Assembly (NCBI RefSeq): GCF_040546815.1
Contig: NZ_JBEPOO010000001.1
Location: 4,030,001 to 4,094,000 of the forward strand
Reading direction: 5' to 3'
DNA from: Devosia sp. 2618
GTDB lineage: Bacteria; Pseudomonadota; Alphaproteobacteria; Rhizobiales; Devosiaceae
DNA length: 64,000 bases
Shown here: piece by piece, positions 8,092 to 16,465 of the stretch
Layout: each line of letters opens with the position of its first letter
How positions within the stretch are numbered: the first letter of the stretch is position 1
Position numbers and translations under genes: made by a program
The notes under the pieces: generated by a model
Seen by the model: only the letters and a program-made list of their open reading frames with translations
What the model was told of the DNA's origin: nothing
Database searches by the model: none

Positions 8092-9846
8092 TCAATCCGG
8101 AAGCGCGAACACGTAGAGGGTCGCCGGGTTGTCACGTGGAAGTTTTACTTCCGGCGTGAGCGAGGACAGCCGACCCAGACCCGATGCGAAGTTTGCAACG
8201 ATGGCGATATACTGCTTGCCGTTGGCTTCGTAGGAAACCGGGAAGGATTCCAGCGAGTTGCTCAGCTTGCCGCTCTCCCACAGCTTTTCGCCGGTCTCAT
8301 CGTCGAAGGCCATGAACTGACGATCAAGGCTGCCGACGAACACCAGGCCGCCTGCGGTTGGCAGGGTCGAGCTGGTAATGGGCGGACGCTGACGGTACAT
8401 CCACTTATCCGACAGATCGGTCAGATCGATGGCGCGCACCTGGCCGATATTACCATCGCTGTCTGGCGTTGGAACGCGCGAGAAGGTCGCCATGCCGCCA
8501 CCGGTATAGATGGTGCCTGGATCAAGCGGGTTCGGGGTGGTGTTGGAGCAGAATTCCACGGTTGGCATGTAGAGCGTCTGCGTGCGTGGGCTGTAGGACG
8601 TTGCCTGCCATGCGCGACCACCGGGGTCGGCCGGGCAGTTGAACGTGGTTTCGCCGATTTTTGGAATAACGTCCGGGTTAATGGTCTTCTCGCCGGTTTC
8701 CTGATCGATCGACAGAACGATGTTCTGCGGCACGGTTTCCTTGGCCCACAGCCATTCGCCGGTGGTCCGGTCGAGGGCTTCGACGATGCCGATCTTGCCG
8801 CTGGTCACGACCATCTTGCGTTCTTCGCCCTTGAACGGCAGGTCGATGAGCAAGCGCTCATAGACGTAGTCCATGTCAAGGCTGTCGTTGGCAAGGTACT
8901 GGTGGTACCACTTGAGATCACCGGTCTGGGGATCAAGGGCAAGCGTGGAGTCGGTATAGAGTGCGTTGTTGGTGACGCTGGTATCCGAGCTTGCAGGCAG
9001 CAGGCCGCTGATTTCGGCAACCCATGGATAAGGCTGGCCGACACCGGCAAAGATCAGGTTCTGGTCGGGATCGTAGGAGCCGGCAATCCACGCCGAAGCG
9101 CCATGACGGCTTTCGAGCGGAAGACCATTCCAGCTATTGCCTTCTGGCGTATCGCCACGGGCAATGGTGTGGACGCGCCACAGTTCAGCGCCGGTTTCAG
9201 GATCATGGCCGGTAATGAAGCAACCGCCGGGCTGGCCGTTGCCGCAGTTGGTCATGCCCTGGATGATGACGCCATCGGCCACGATCGGACCGCTGGTATA
9301 GCCCCAACCCTTATTGTAATCGGCGACCTGCTGGTCCCAGACCAGCTTGCCTGTCTTGATGTCGAGCGCGATGATATGAGCGTCGCGCGTGGCAATGATC
9401 AGGTTGTTGCCGTAGATGGCTTTGTTGCGCTCGCCGCTTGGAGCCACCTTGTCTGGCAGTTCGTGCTGGTATTCCCAGATCAGATCGCCGGTTGCGCCGT
9501 CGAGCGCCTGGATCAGGTGCGTCGAGTTCTGGATGTAGATGATGCCGTCATGGACAAGCGGAGTCTCCTGCGAGCGCCCGCCTGGCGTCATGCCCCAGGC
9601 CCAAGCCAGCTTGAGGTCCTTGACGTTTTCCTTGTTCACCTGGTCGAGTGGGCTGTAGCCCCAGCCGTCAAAAGTACGGCGCCACATCAGCCAATCGCCA
9701 TCGGGCGGGTTGAGCAGCATTTCGGCCGTGACCGGTGTCACTTTGTCGATCGCGTTGTCTTGCGCAGTAGCTGTCTGGACAGCCAAAAGCGTCGTCACCG
9801 AAGCGGAGATCGCAAGGATCGCCGTTAATTTTCGAATAGCCTGCAT
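8092..9846 (-). CDS. PQQ-dependent dehydrogenase, sorbose/sorbosone-type, exported
   Basis: An eight-bladed beta-propeller quinoprotein of 584 aa with a signal peptide (cut near TATAQ-D). The start chosen is ATG 9846, preceded by GGGGGAG; a TTG 18 bases upstream is unlikely. It has the repeated tryptophan-docking blades (for example ALDIKTGKLVWD, GHDPETGAELWR, FDDETGEKLWE). By memory it most resembles Ketogulonicigenium sorbose/sorbosone dehydrogenase. The adjacent Cys-Cys pair near the cofactor in methanol and ethanol dehydrogenases is absent (APSGER at 135-140). The catalytic Asp259 in YDPDQN is followed two residues later by Asp261, a D-x-D pattern associated with lanthanide use. The Glu-containing metal strand is replaced by NCGNGQPGGC (about 200-209). 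Substrate unknown; no pqq biosynthesis genes are in this window. Confidence 0.85.
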   Translation of the reverse strand: MQAIRKLTAILAISASVTTLLAVQTATAQDNAIDKVTPVTAEMLLNPPDGDWLMWRRTFDGWGYSPLDQVNKENVKDLKLAWAWGMTPGGRSQETPLVHDGIIYIQNSTHLIQALDGATGDLIWEYQHELPDKVAPSGERNKAIYGNNLIIATRDAHIIALDIKTGKLVWDQQVADYNKGWGYTSGPIVADGVIIQGMTNCGNGQPGGCFITGHDPETGAELWRVHTIARGDTPEGNSWNGLPLESRHGASAWIAGSYDPDQNLIFAGVGQPYPWVAEISGLLPASSDTSVTNNALYTDSTLALDPQTGDLKWYHQYLANDSLDMDYVYERLLIDLPFKGEERKMVVTSGKIGIVEALDRTTGEWLWAKETVPQNIVLSIDQETGEKTINPDVIPKIGETTFNCPADPGGRAWQATSYSPRTQTLYMPTVEFCSNTTPNPLDPGTIYTGGGMATFSRVPTPDSDGNIGQVRAIDLTDLSDKWMYRQRPPITSSTLPTAGGLVFVGSLDRQFMAFDDETGEKLWESGKLSNSLESFPVSYEANGKQYIAIVANFASGLGRLSSLTPEVKLPRDNPATLYVFALPD

Positions 9847-10163
9847 AAGTGGCTCCCCCACCAAAAATGAACGGGACTAGCGTCCGGGCTCTTTTTTAAA
9901 AGGCTGAGCCGATTAGCAATTCACGCTAGCTTGTATGGAACGTAGGCGCATCCAACGCCGCTCGTCAACTAGTCGAACGAAGCAAGGGGAAGTAAAACCG
10001 CAAAGCTAAACAGTGGTGAGCCAAGAAATTTTTCTTGTGGCGCGATGTCGAGTGCCAATCCGGAGCGGTGTTTGTAACCCGACCAATTCGGTCGCAATTG
10101 TGCCGTGGTGGGGTTGGGTTTTAGTCCGGCCCGGCGTGGTCGAAGACTGGCACAATCAAGAGA
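9847..10163. other. Intergenic region between the quinoprotein operon and murB
   Basis: About 317 bases without a convincing gene. It holds the candidate promoter at 9940-9968. A perfect dyad CAAGAAA-TT-TTTCTTG (10022-10037) could be an operator for the quinoprotein operon, and a short CGACC/GGTCG inverted repeat lies at 10080-10094. A 70-codon open frame on the plus strand (10013-10225) overlaps the end of murB and has no ribosome-binding site or recognisable domain, so it is not called. Confidence 0.5.
9940..9968 (-). promoter_or_regulatory. Candidate promoter of the quinoprotein operon
   Basis: On the minus strand TTGACG (9968-9963) is followed, after exactly 17 bases, by CTACGT (9945-9940). 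This is close to the alphaproteobacterial sigma-70 pattern TTGAC-N17-CTATAT. It would give a leader of roughly 85-90 bases before the dehydrogenase ATG at 9846. Confidence 0.45.
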
Positions 10164-11192
10164 TCAGAGCTCTATTGGCTCCTGGATTAGATCGACGCCG
10201 AAGCGCTCTTTTACCGAGCGCCTGACGGTTGCAGCGAGCTGCTGAATATCGCGGTAGGTGGCCCCGTCATTGTTCACGAGGATCAGGGCGTGGTTGGGAT
10301 AAACGCCCGCGCCACCTTCCTGATGTCCCTTGAGCCCGCAGGCATCGATCAGCCATGCGGCGGAGAGTTTGACGCTACCATCGGGCTGCGGATAACGTGG
10401 CACACCGGCAATAGCTTCGGCCAATGCAGGATGCACAATGGGGTTGTGAAAGAACGAACCGACATTGCCCAGTTCGCGCCAGTTGGGCAGCTTTGAACCA
10501 CGCACGCTGAGCACACGCTCCATGATGGCGGGCGCCTCGACATCGGGCGGCAGGCTGTCCAGTCCGGCATAGGACAGGACCGGCACCCAAGGCGAGGGCA
10601 GGGCCAGTGTCACATTAAGCACGATGAAGCGCCCGGCAGCGCGCTTGAAGGCACTCTGGCGGTAAGAGAAATGGCACTCGGCGCGGTCAAAACGACGCTC
10701 GCGTTTGTCGACGGTGTCCCAGACCACCAACGAGTCCAAACGGTCGGCCAGCTCAACGCCATAGGCGCCGATATTCTGGATGGGTGCCGCGCCAACTGTG
10801 CCCGGAATACCCGCCAGATTTTCCAGTCCCCAATGGCCCTGCTCGATGGTCCAGGCGACAAATTCCGACCAGTCCTCGCCGGCCTGCGCCGTCACCAGCG
10901 TGGTGCCGTCGTCCCGTTGTTCGGCAAAGCGCCCCTTGCTCGCCATGATGCCGACAACCGCTTCGACCATGTCATGCAGGACCACATTGCTGCCGCCGCC
11001 GATGATGTGCAGCGGCAAGCCAACCGAAGCTGCAAACGCCGACAGCTCAGCCACCTGATCGGGGAAGGTGATCTGTGCGCCATAGCGGGCCTGTGCGGTC
11101 AGTCCCAGCGTGTTGAAGGGCGACAGGTCGAAATTCGGTGTTGGGAGCATGATCACCGGTGTGGTTTGCAATCGAAAAGGGCAGAGCAGCAT
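10164..11192 (-). CDS. murB: UDP-N-acetylenolpyruvoylglucosamine reductase
   Basis: FAD-dependent reductase of peptidoglycan precursor synthesis (UDP-GlcNAc-enolpyruvate to UDP-MurNAc). Visible are the FAD site IIGGGSNVV, GIPGTVGAAPIQNIGAYGVE, the tyrosine loop SYRQSAFKR typical of type I (E. coli-like) MurB, and the proton-donor Ser in GSFFHNP. The length equals E. coli MurB (342 aa). No SD sequence is obvious at ATG 11192; an ATG at 11150 (MLPTPNFDL) aligns better with the start of the family and may be the real start. It stands alone, away from any cell-wall gene cluster. Confidence 0.9.
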   Translation of the reverse strand: MLLCPFRLQTTPVIMLPTPNFDLSPFNTLGLTAQARYGAQITFPDQVAELSAFAASVGLPLHIIGGGSNVVLHDMVEAVVGIMASKGRFAEQRDDGTTLVTAQAGEDWSEFVAWTIEQGHWGLENLAGIPGTVGAAPIQNIGAYGVELADRLDSLVVWDTVDKRERRFDRAECHFSYRQSAFKRAAGRFIVLNVTLALPSPWVPVLSYAGLDSLPPDVEAPAIMERVLSVRGSKLPNWRELGNVGSFFHNPIVHPALAEAIAGVPRYPQPDGSVKLSAAWLIDACGLKGHQEGGAGVYPNHALILVNNDGATYRDIQQLAATVRRSVKERFGVDLIQEPIEL

Positions 11193-11326
11193 GACATGGC
11201 GCGAACCCTGCCTGGCCGCAAGCGGTTAGTGAGGCTTTTGTGGAACTTGGCGCCATCGCGCCAGATGGTGCCCTGATCGGCAGGCTCGGTTATATAGGTG
11301 CCTGGTAAGAGGCCCGGTTCGGGCGG

Positions 11327-13474
11327 ATGGTCTTGAGTTTTATGCGTCTAATCCGGGTTGCAGGTATGAAGTTCTTTGCGTCATGGGCTGTGTTGGCGGT
11401 CACTCTGCTACTGGGTGCTCAGGCCATGGCGCAGGATGCGCCGGTCGTGGACACGCGAACCGAAGCGCTGCAGCGGTTGATCGTCGTGCTGGAAAACGAT
11501 GAGCTCCGTACCGAGATCTTGGATCAGCTGCGGCAGATGACGCCGGACGCGGCGGCGGGTGTCGTGAGCGAAAGTCCCAGCGATCTGGCGCGGGCCGCGC
11601 CGCGCGAAGAGGGGAGCCCTGAGCTTGGCGTGGTCGAGGCGATCTCGGACTGGTCTTCGGGCTGGGTCGAGCAATTGCCGCGCACCACTTTTGGCATTCC
11701 CATCGACCAGAAGGCGTCGCAGGCGGCGTCACAGGTCAGTTCGAGAATTGAAGCGGGCGTCAAAAACGGCGAGCTGGCCCAATTTGCCCTATGGGCCATT
11801 CCAAGCCTGATCGTTGCTGTTGTTGGCGGCCTTGCGATCCGACGGCTCGGGCGGGGCCTGACGGTTGCGAGCAAGCCAGTGCGCAAGGGCCGGCTGGTGC
11901 TTGGACTAGTGCTCAAGACCACCGCCTATTTCGCGTTCCTGCTGTTCATCGGACTTGGAGTTCAGTTCTTCAATCCGACTGATGTGGGCAGTCGGGTGTT
12001 CATGACGCTTGCGGTGGGTGTTCTCGCCTCGATGTTTTCAGCCGACATTGCCATATCGGCACTGTCATCGCTGGCTGGCTGGCGGGGCGTGCGTCTGGTC
12101 AACTACTGTCAGAAGCGGTTCTATCGCTGGTGGCTGGCCATTCTGCTGCTCTCGACTTATGCGGCGCTGTGCAATGATCACGTGGTGCGGCGGGTCATCG
12201 GCTGGTCGGCTGCGGACATGATTTCTTTTGTGGTCAACATCATCGCCGCCAGCGTCACGTTCTTCTTCGTGGTGCGGCACCGGGCGGCGCTCGGAAACCT
12301 GATCTTTGGCAAGACCATCACCGGACACCGGTCCGAAAACGCCTTTGCCAGCGCGACACGGCGGCTGTCGCGCTATTGGCATTGGCTGGTCTATGCCATC
12401 CTGATCCTCAGCGTGATGAGCCTGATTGCGGGGCAGCGCAACAGCGATGCCTTTACGCAGATGCTGTGGTCGCTCGGGTCGATCCTCGTGGCCTTCGTGG
12501 TTGGGGTATTGGTGCAGCGCGCGCTGTCGGGCTGGCTGGAGCGGCCACGCCGGTTGCGCGGTGCGGTGCGTCAGGCGGTGCTTGCCGGGGTCGTGCGCAT
12601 GTTGCGGATTGGCGCCAATGCCACCATTGCGCTGCTGACGACGGTCATCATCGCCCGCATCTGGGGTTTTGATCTGTGGGGCTGGTTGTCGCGCGATGGC
12701 CAGCAACTGGTGCGGCCGATCTTGGCGGCCGGTGTCTGTGCCGTCATCGCCTGGCTGATCTGGATCGCGCTCGATGCCTGGATCGCCAGTGCCCTGACGC
12801 CGACCGATGCCTTTGGACGGCCGCGGCAGCGTTCCAATCGCGTGCAGACGCTGTTGCCGCTGGTGCGCAACGGCATGATGATCTTGCTGGTGTTGCTGGC
12901 AGGTATCGCGGTGCTGGCCAATATCGGGGTCAATGTCACGCCGCTGATCGCCGGTGCCGGTGTGTTCGGTCTGGCGCTGAGCTTTGGTTCCCAGCAACTG
13001 GTGCAGGACGTCATTACCGGCGTCTTCATTTTGGCTGAAGACACGATTGCCATCGGCGACACCATCAATACCGGTGATCGAAGCGGCGTCGTGGAAGGCA
13101 TTTCGCTGCGCACCATTCGGCTGCGCGATGCCGATGGGGCGCTACACTCAATCCCGTTCTCGACGGTCAAGGCGCTCAAGAACAGCTCTCGCAATTTCGG
13201 CATTTTCCGGCCACGCTATTCGATCCCGGCATCGGTGGATCCTGAGGTGGTGATGCAGGTGATGCGCGAGACGGCGGCGGAGTTGCGGGCCGATCCCAAA
13301 TACGCTCAGTCGATGAACGGCGACCTGCACAATGTCGGCATTGAGGAAATCAATGCGGGCTCGGTGGTGGTCAGTGGGTCGCTGCGCACGGCGCCGGTGC
13401 GGCTGACACAGTTGACGCGGGCCTTCAACGGCAAGTTCCGCGCCGGGCTGGCCGAGAGGGGTATCGTGCTGTGA
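11327..13474 (+). CDS. Large MscS-family mechanosensitive ion channel
   Basis: A 715-aa exported membrane protein. The signal peptide (GMKFFASWAVLAVTLLLGAQAMAQ) is followed by a periplasmic segment and about ten membrane helices. The MscS core is at the C-terminal third: GVNVTPLIAGAGVFGLALSF (TM3-like glycine/alanine helix), then GSQQLVQDVITGVFILAEDTIAIGD and a cytoplasmic beta domain. It belongs to the YbiO/YnaI-like large class rather than the 286-aa MscS. Such channels release solutes during hypo-osmotic shock. The start is uncertain: ATG 11327 or ATG 11366, the latter directly before the signal peptide core. It is convergent with mipZ. Confidence 0.88.
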   Translation: MVLSFMRLIRVAGMKFFASWAVLAVTLLLGAQAMAQDAPVVDTRTEALQRLIVVLENDELRTEILDQLRQMTPDAAAGVVSESPSDLARAAPREEGSPELGVVEAISDWSSGWVEQLPRTTFGIPIDQKASQAASQVSSRIEAGVKNGELAQFALWAIPSLIVAVVGGLAIRRLGRGLTVASKPVRKGRLVLGLVLKTTAYFAFLLFIGLGVQFFNPTDVGSRVFMTLAVGVLASMFSADIAISALSSLAGWRGVRLVNYCQKRFYRWWLAILLLSTYAALCNDHVVRRVIGWSAADMISFVVNIIAASVTFFFVVRHRAALGNLIFGKTITGHRSENAFASATRRLSRYWHWLVYAILILSVMSLIAGQRNSDAFTQMLWSLGSILVAFVVGVLVQRALSGWLERPRRLRGAVRQAVLAGVVRMLRIGANATIALLTTVIIARIWGFDLWGWLSRDGQQLVRPILAAGVCAVIAWLIWIALDAWIASALTPTDAFGRPRQRSNRVQTLLPLVRNGMMILLVLLAGIAVLANIGVNVTPLIAGAGVFGLALSFGSQQLVQDVITGVFILAEDTIAIGDTINTGDRSGVVEGISLRTIRLRDADGALHSIPFSTVKALKNSSRNFGIFRPRYSIPASVDPEVVMQVMRETAAELRADPKYAQSMNGDLHNVGIEEINAGSVVVSGSLRTAPVRLTQLTRAFNGKFRAGLAERGIVL

Positions 13475-13490
13475 TGGCGAGCCTCTTCGG

Positions 13491-14339
13491 CTAGGCGGAG
13501 AGGCGCTTTGGTTCAGTTGCCTCGCTACGCGATGGCAGGCGCAAGGCGGCGACGAGGCTGCGATATTCCTGACGTGCATTGACGTGTGACATGGTTGGGG
13601 CGCCGCCGAGCAGGCTCGCCTCCAGCGGATCAAACACCGTCATGCCGATAGGAAAGAGCGAGCGGAAAATGACGCGCTCGGCAATGCCATCGGCGACGCG
13701 GCAGCCAAGACGGGCGGCAACGCGTTCGATTGTGTCCTGCACCTGGCTGGCATTGCGCGAGCCCAGGTTTGAAATGCGGTTGCGCATCAGCACCCAGTCG
13801 ATTTTCTCGCCGTTTTCGGCGAGGCGTTCGGCGCGGGCGCGCTGCACATTGCGTGAATAGGGGCTGGTTTCAATCGGCTCGCCGCTGACCGCGTCGACGC
13901 GGGCCAACACATCGAGATCGATCATGCTGTCATTGATCGGGGTGACCAGCGTATCGGCAACGCCATGCGCCAGACGGGCGAGATTGCCATCAAAGCCGGG
14001 CGTGTCGATGACAATATAGTCGACTTCGTCGCGCAGGCCGCCCAGCGCCTTGGTGAAAATATCGAGTTCGGCGCGCTGGTTTTCGCGGATGGAATCGCCC
14101 CAGGCGGTGGGCAGATGCACATGCTTTGGCATGGGCACCTGATGACCGGTGGTTTCGACGGTATTGCGGCGATTGCGGACATAGCGCGTCAGGGTCTGCT
14201 GACGGCTATCGACGTCGATTGTCGCGACGCGATGACCCTGATGCAGCAGATAGACGGCCAGATGCAAAGCCGTCGTCGACTTGCCCGAGCCGCCCTTTTC
14301 ATTGCCCACGGCAATGATGTGCGCACCGGATTGCACCAT
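13491..14339 (-). CDS. mipZ: MipZ, cell-division site positioning ATPase
   Basis: ParA/MinD-family P-loop ATPase of 282 aa. The deviant Walker A motif is KGGSGKST (15-22), with VATIDVDSRQQTLTRY following as in Caulobacter MipZ and DYIVIDTPGFD as Walker B. MipZ binds ParB at the chromosome pole, forms a bipolar gradient and inhibits FtsZ polymerisation away from midcell in Alphaproteobacteria. The gene is monocistronic here: it converges on the MscS gene and lies 90 bp downstream of the MFS gene start on the other side. Parts of the C-terminus (MSHVNARQEYRSL) are also typical of MipZ. Confidence 0.95.
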   Translation of the reverse strand: MVQSGAHIIAVGNEKGGSGKSTTALHLAVYLLHQGHRVATIDVDSRQQTLTRYVRNRRNTVETTGHQVPMPKHVHLPTAWGDSIRENQRAELDIFTKALGGLRDEVDYIVIDTPGFDGNLARLAHGVADTLVTPINDSMIDLDVLARVDAVSGEPIETSPYSRNVQRARAERLAENGEKIDWVLMRNRISNLGSRNASQVQDTIERVAARLGCRVADGIAERVIFRSLFPIGMTVFDPLEASLLGGAPTMSHVNARQEYRSLVAALRLPSRSEATEPKRLSA

Positions 14340-14429
14340 GTCCCACTCTCCAAATCAGGGCCCGATCGCCCGGACCCCATCAAGTGACCACATGGTTAAC
14401 AAACGACTAACATCAGTCCCGAATTAAGC

Positions 14430-15611
14430 CTAACCCATGCCGGCCAATGCGGCCCGTGCGGGGCGGCGGGTGGCGTTAAAGCCCATGCCTAAAAGCGATA
14501 GCGCGGGCAGCAGCGCACCGATCCAGCCGAGATCGCTTGGCGTGCCATATTGCAGCACCAGCCCACCGATCAACGACCCGGCAGCAATGCCGAGATAAAG
14601 CGCAGAGGCATTGAGCGAGAGCACGAGCGGCGCGTTGCCGGGCGAGAGGCTCAGCAGGTGGCTGGCCTGAGCCGGTGGGAAGGCCCAGCCGGTTGCGCCC
14701 CAGATTACTACCAGCACGAAGAAGGCGACGGGCACGATCCCGTGCGGCAGATGCGGCACCACAGACATGGCGGCGAGCAACAGCACATTCATCGACGTGG
14801 CGCCGACAACGGTGCGGCGAGCGCCAACCCGGTCGGCCAGTTGGCCACCGGCAGCGTTGCCGATAGCGGCGCCGATGCCGAAGGCCAGCAATACCGCGGG
14901 GATCAGTTCACGCGGCAGGCCGATGGCCTCGGTGGTGATGACAGCCAGATAGATGATGACGGTAAAGGCGCCGGCCAGATTGAGCAGCGTTGTCACCAGA
15001 GCGCCGCGCACGCCGGGCAGGGCGATGGCCGCCACGCGCTGGCGAATACCCAGCTGTGCGCCCCGCAGGCCAGATGGCAGCATAATCCAGATCGAGAGCG
15101 CAGCAATGACGCCGAAGCCTGCCACCATGAAATAGCTGCCGCGCCAGCTGGCAAAACCGGCCACGAGTGCACCCAGTGGTGCGCCAAAGGCCACGGCCAT
15201 CGAGGTGCCGCCGACGATCACCGAAATGGCGCGGGCGCGGTGGTCAACCGATGAAATGGCAACGCCGGTGGCCTGTGCGGTGGCGGTGTAAAGTCCAGCC
15301 GCAAAGGCCATCAGCACGCGCGCGGCCATCAGATCGGCATAGCCATAGGAGCAGGCGGCCCAGATGGCGCCGGCCGAAAAGATCAGGGCCGTGGTGGCCA
15401 AGATGCGGCGGCGATCAGCCGTGCCGGTCAGCGCCGCGAGGATGGGCGAACCGAAGGCGTTGGCCAGCGAGAAGGCTATGACCAGATAGCCGGCCTGCGT
15501 CAGCGACACCCCGGTGGAGTCGGCGATCTGCGGCAACAGGCTCGATATAGCAAAGCTCTCGACGCCGATGGCGAAGGTGCCAACCGCCAGCCAGATGAGA
15601 CGGATATCCAT
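14430..15611 (-). CDS. MFS transporter, drug/sugar efflux type
   Basis: A 393-aa twelve-helix major facilitator. The loop 2-3 signature appears as GTADRRRILATTALI. The N-terminal pattern GTFAIGVESFAISSLLPQIA is typical of the AraJ/YdhP-type efflux group. It probably exports a small toxic or signalling compound. It is divergent from an ArsR-family repressor, with two near-identical dyads in the 117-bp intergenic space, so it is almost certainly that regulator's target. No domain is missing. Confidence 0.88.
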   Translation of the reverse strand: MDIRLIWLAVGTFAIGVESFAISSLLPQIADSTGVSLTQAGYLVIAFSLANAFGSPILAALTGTADRRRILATTALIFSAGAIWAACSYGYADLMAARVLMAFAAGLYTATAQATGVAISSVDHRARAISVIVGGTSMAVAFGAPLGALVAGFASWRGSYFMVAGFGVIAALSIWIMLPSGLRGAQLGIRQRVAAIALPGVRGALVTTLLNLAGAFTVIIYLAVITTEAIGLPRELIPAVLLAFGIGAAIGNAAGGQLADRVGARRTVVGATSMNVLLLAAMSVVPHLPHGIVPVAFFVLVVIWGATGWAFPPAQASHLLSLSPGNAPLVLSLNASALYLGIAAGSLIGGLVLQYGTPSDLGWIGALLPALSLLGMGFNATRRPARAALAGMG

Positions 15612-15624
15612 GACAGGATCCTTA

Positions 15625-15642
15625 GTTCAACACTCATTGAAC
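15625..15642. promoter_or_regulatory. ArsR-type operator, MFS-proximal copy
   Basis: GTTCAA-CACTCA-TTGAAC: perfect 6-bp inverted arms around a 6-base spacer, 14 bp upstream of the MFS start codon. A further TTGAAC lies at 15645-15650. The same architecture recurs exactly 51 bp away at 15676-15693. Confidence 0.7.
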
Positions 15643-15675
15643 AATTGAACCTCCGCAATGGCAATGTCAACAGAA

Positions 15676-15693
15676 GTTCAAAGAGTGTTGAAC
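15676..15693. promoter_or_regulatory. ArsR-type operator, regulator-proximal copy
   Basis: GTTCAA-AGAGTG-TTGAAC: the same arms and spacer length as 15625-15642, 51 bp apart (about five helical turns, so on the same face of DNA). It lies 36 bp upstream of the ArsR start codon. Confidence 0.7.
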
Positions 15694-15728
15694 ATTGAAG
15701 CGGGCGCAGAGCTGCGCTACATTGGGGC

Positions 15729-16082
15729 ATGACCTATCTGCCACAACCTGAAACCGAGCAAATTGCCTTCGCCAACGTGCTGACCGCGCTGGGCGATGAA
15801 ACACGGCTGGCCATTATCGGCCGTCTGGCGCGCAATGGTGAATTGGCCATGGCATGCGGCCAGTTTGGTGAGATCTGTTCCAAGACCGCGCTCAGCTATC
15901 ATCTGTCAAAGCTGCGCGAAGCGGGTGTGGTGCATGTGCGGCCCGAGGGCACCAAGCGCCTCGTGACCATCCGGCGCGCCGATCTCGATCAGCGCTTTCC
16001 CGGGTTTCTCGATTCCATCATTGCCACCGCCCAGCATCTGCCGATGCCGGGCGAGGACGGGTCTGAAGGCGACGTCGCTTAG
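15729..16082 (+). CDS. ArsR-family winged-helix repressor
   Basis: A 117-aa HTH regulator. The ArsR core is visible as ALGDETRLAIIGRLARNGEL followed by TALSYHLSKLREAGVVHVR (recognition helix) and a beta-wing, GTKRLVTIRR. The ELxVC metal-box cysteines of ArsR/SmtB are not in the usual place; single cysteines occur at ACGQFGEIC. It may therefore sense an organic ligand or thiol state rather than arsenite. It probably represses itself and the divergent MFS exporter through the twin GTTCAA-N6-TTGAAC sites. No strong SD sequence precedes the ATG (TTGGGGC), so expression may be low. Confidence 0.88.
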   Translation: MTYLPQPETEQIAFANVLTALGDETRLAIIGRLARNGELAMACGQFGEICSKTALSYHLSKLREAGVVHVRPEGTKRLVTIRRADLDQRFPGFLDSIIATAQHLPMPGEDGSEGDVA

Positions 16083-16102
16083 CTGGCGACGCCGATCTGG
16101 GT

Positions 16103-16453
16103 TCAGTCGAGAGCGGCGATGGCGGTCATTTCGACGCGCAGGTCTGGCACGGCCAGACGGGCTTCAACGGTGGCGCGGATCGGCATGTTGGCCGTATCGA
16201 GCCAATCGTCATAGACCTTGTTCATCGCCTCGAAGTCGGTGATGTGGGCCAGATAGATATTGATCGACAGCAGCTTGGCGCGGCTGGAGCCGCCCTTGGC
16301 CAGCAGGTCGTCGATCTTGGCCAGAACTTCCTGGGTCTGGACTTCAATCGTGCCCTTCGCCGTATCGGCTGTCTGGCCCGCAATGTAGAGCGTGTTGTTG
16401 TGCGAGACTGCAGCGGCAAAGCGCTTGCCGGGTTCGATGCGTGTGATGGTCAT
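16103..16453 (-). CDS. RidA family protein
   Basis: A 116-aa trimeric YjgF/YER057c/UK114 fold protein. LYIAGQTA and the ending IRATVEARLAVPDLRVEMTAIAA match the RidA family, including the arginine that binds the substrate carboxylate. RidA hydrolyses reactive enamines and imines made by PLP enzymes; some relatives have other roles. It follows the sugar ATPase gene on the minus strand after 12 bp, so it is probably the last gene of the sugar operon. It may clear a reactive intermediate there, which is inference. Confidence 0.88.
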   Translation of the reverse strand: MTITRIEPGKRFAAAVSHNNTLYIAGQTADTAKGTIEVQTQEVLAKIDDLLAKGGSSRAKLLSINIYLAHITDFEAMNKVYDDWLDTANMPIRATVEARLAVPDLRVEMTAIAALD

Positions 16454-16465
16454 GGCGTAATCCTT

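Noticed and set aside
8026..9828. 600-codon open frame on the plus strand opposite the quinoprotein gene
   Set aside because: The minus strand encodes a clear PQQ propeller with a signal peptide; the plus frame has no domain and is a by-product of high GC.
10013..10225. 70-codon plus-strand frame before murB
   Set aside because: No ribosome site, no domain, overlaps the murB 3' end on the other strand.
12065..12997. 310-codon open frame antisense to the MscS gene
   Set aside because: The sense frame encodes an MscS core and signal peptide; the antisense one is GC-driven.
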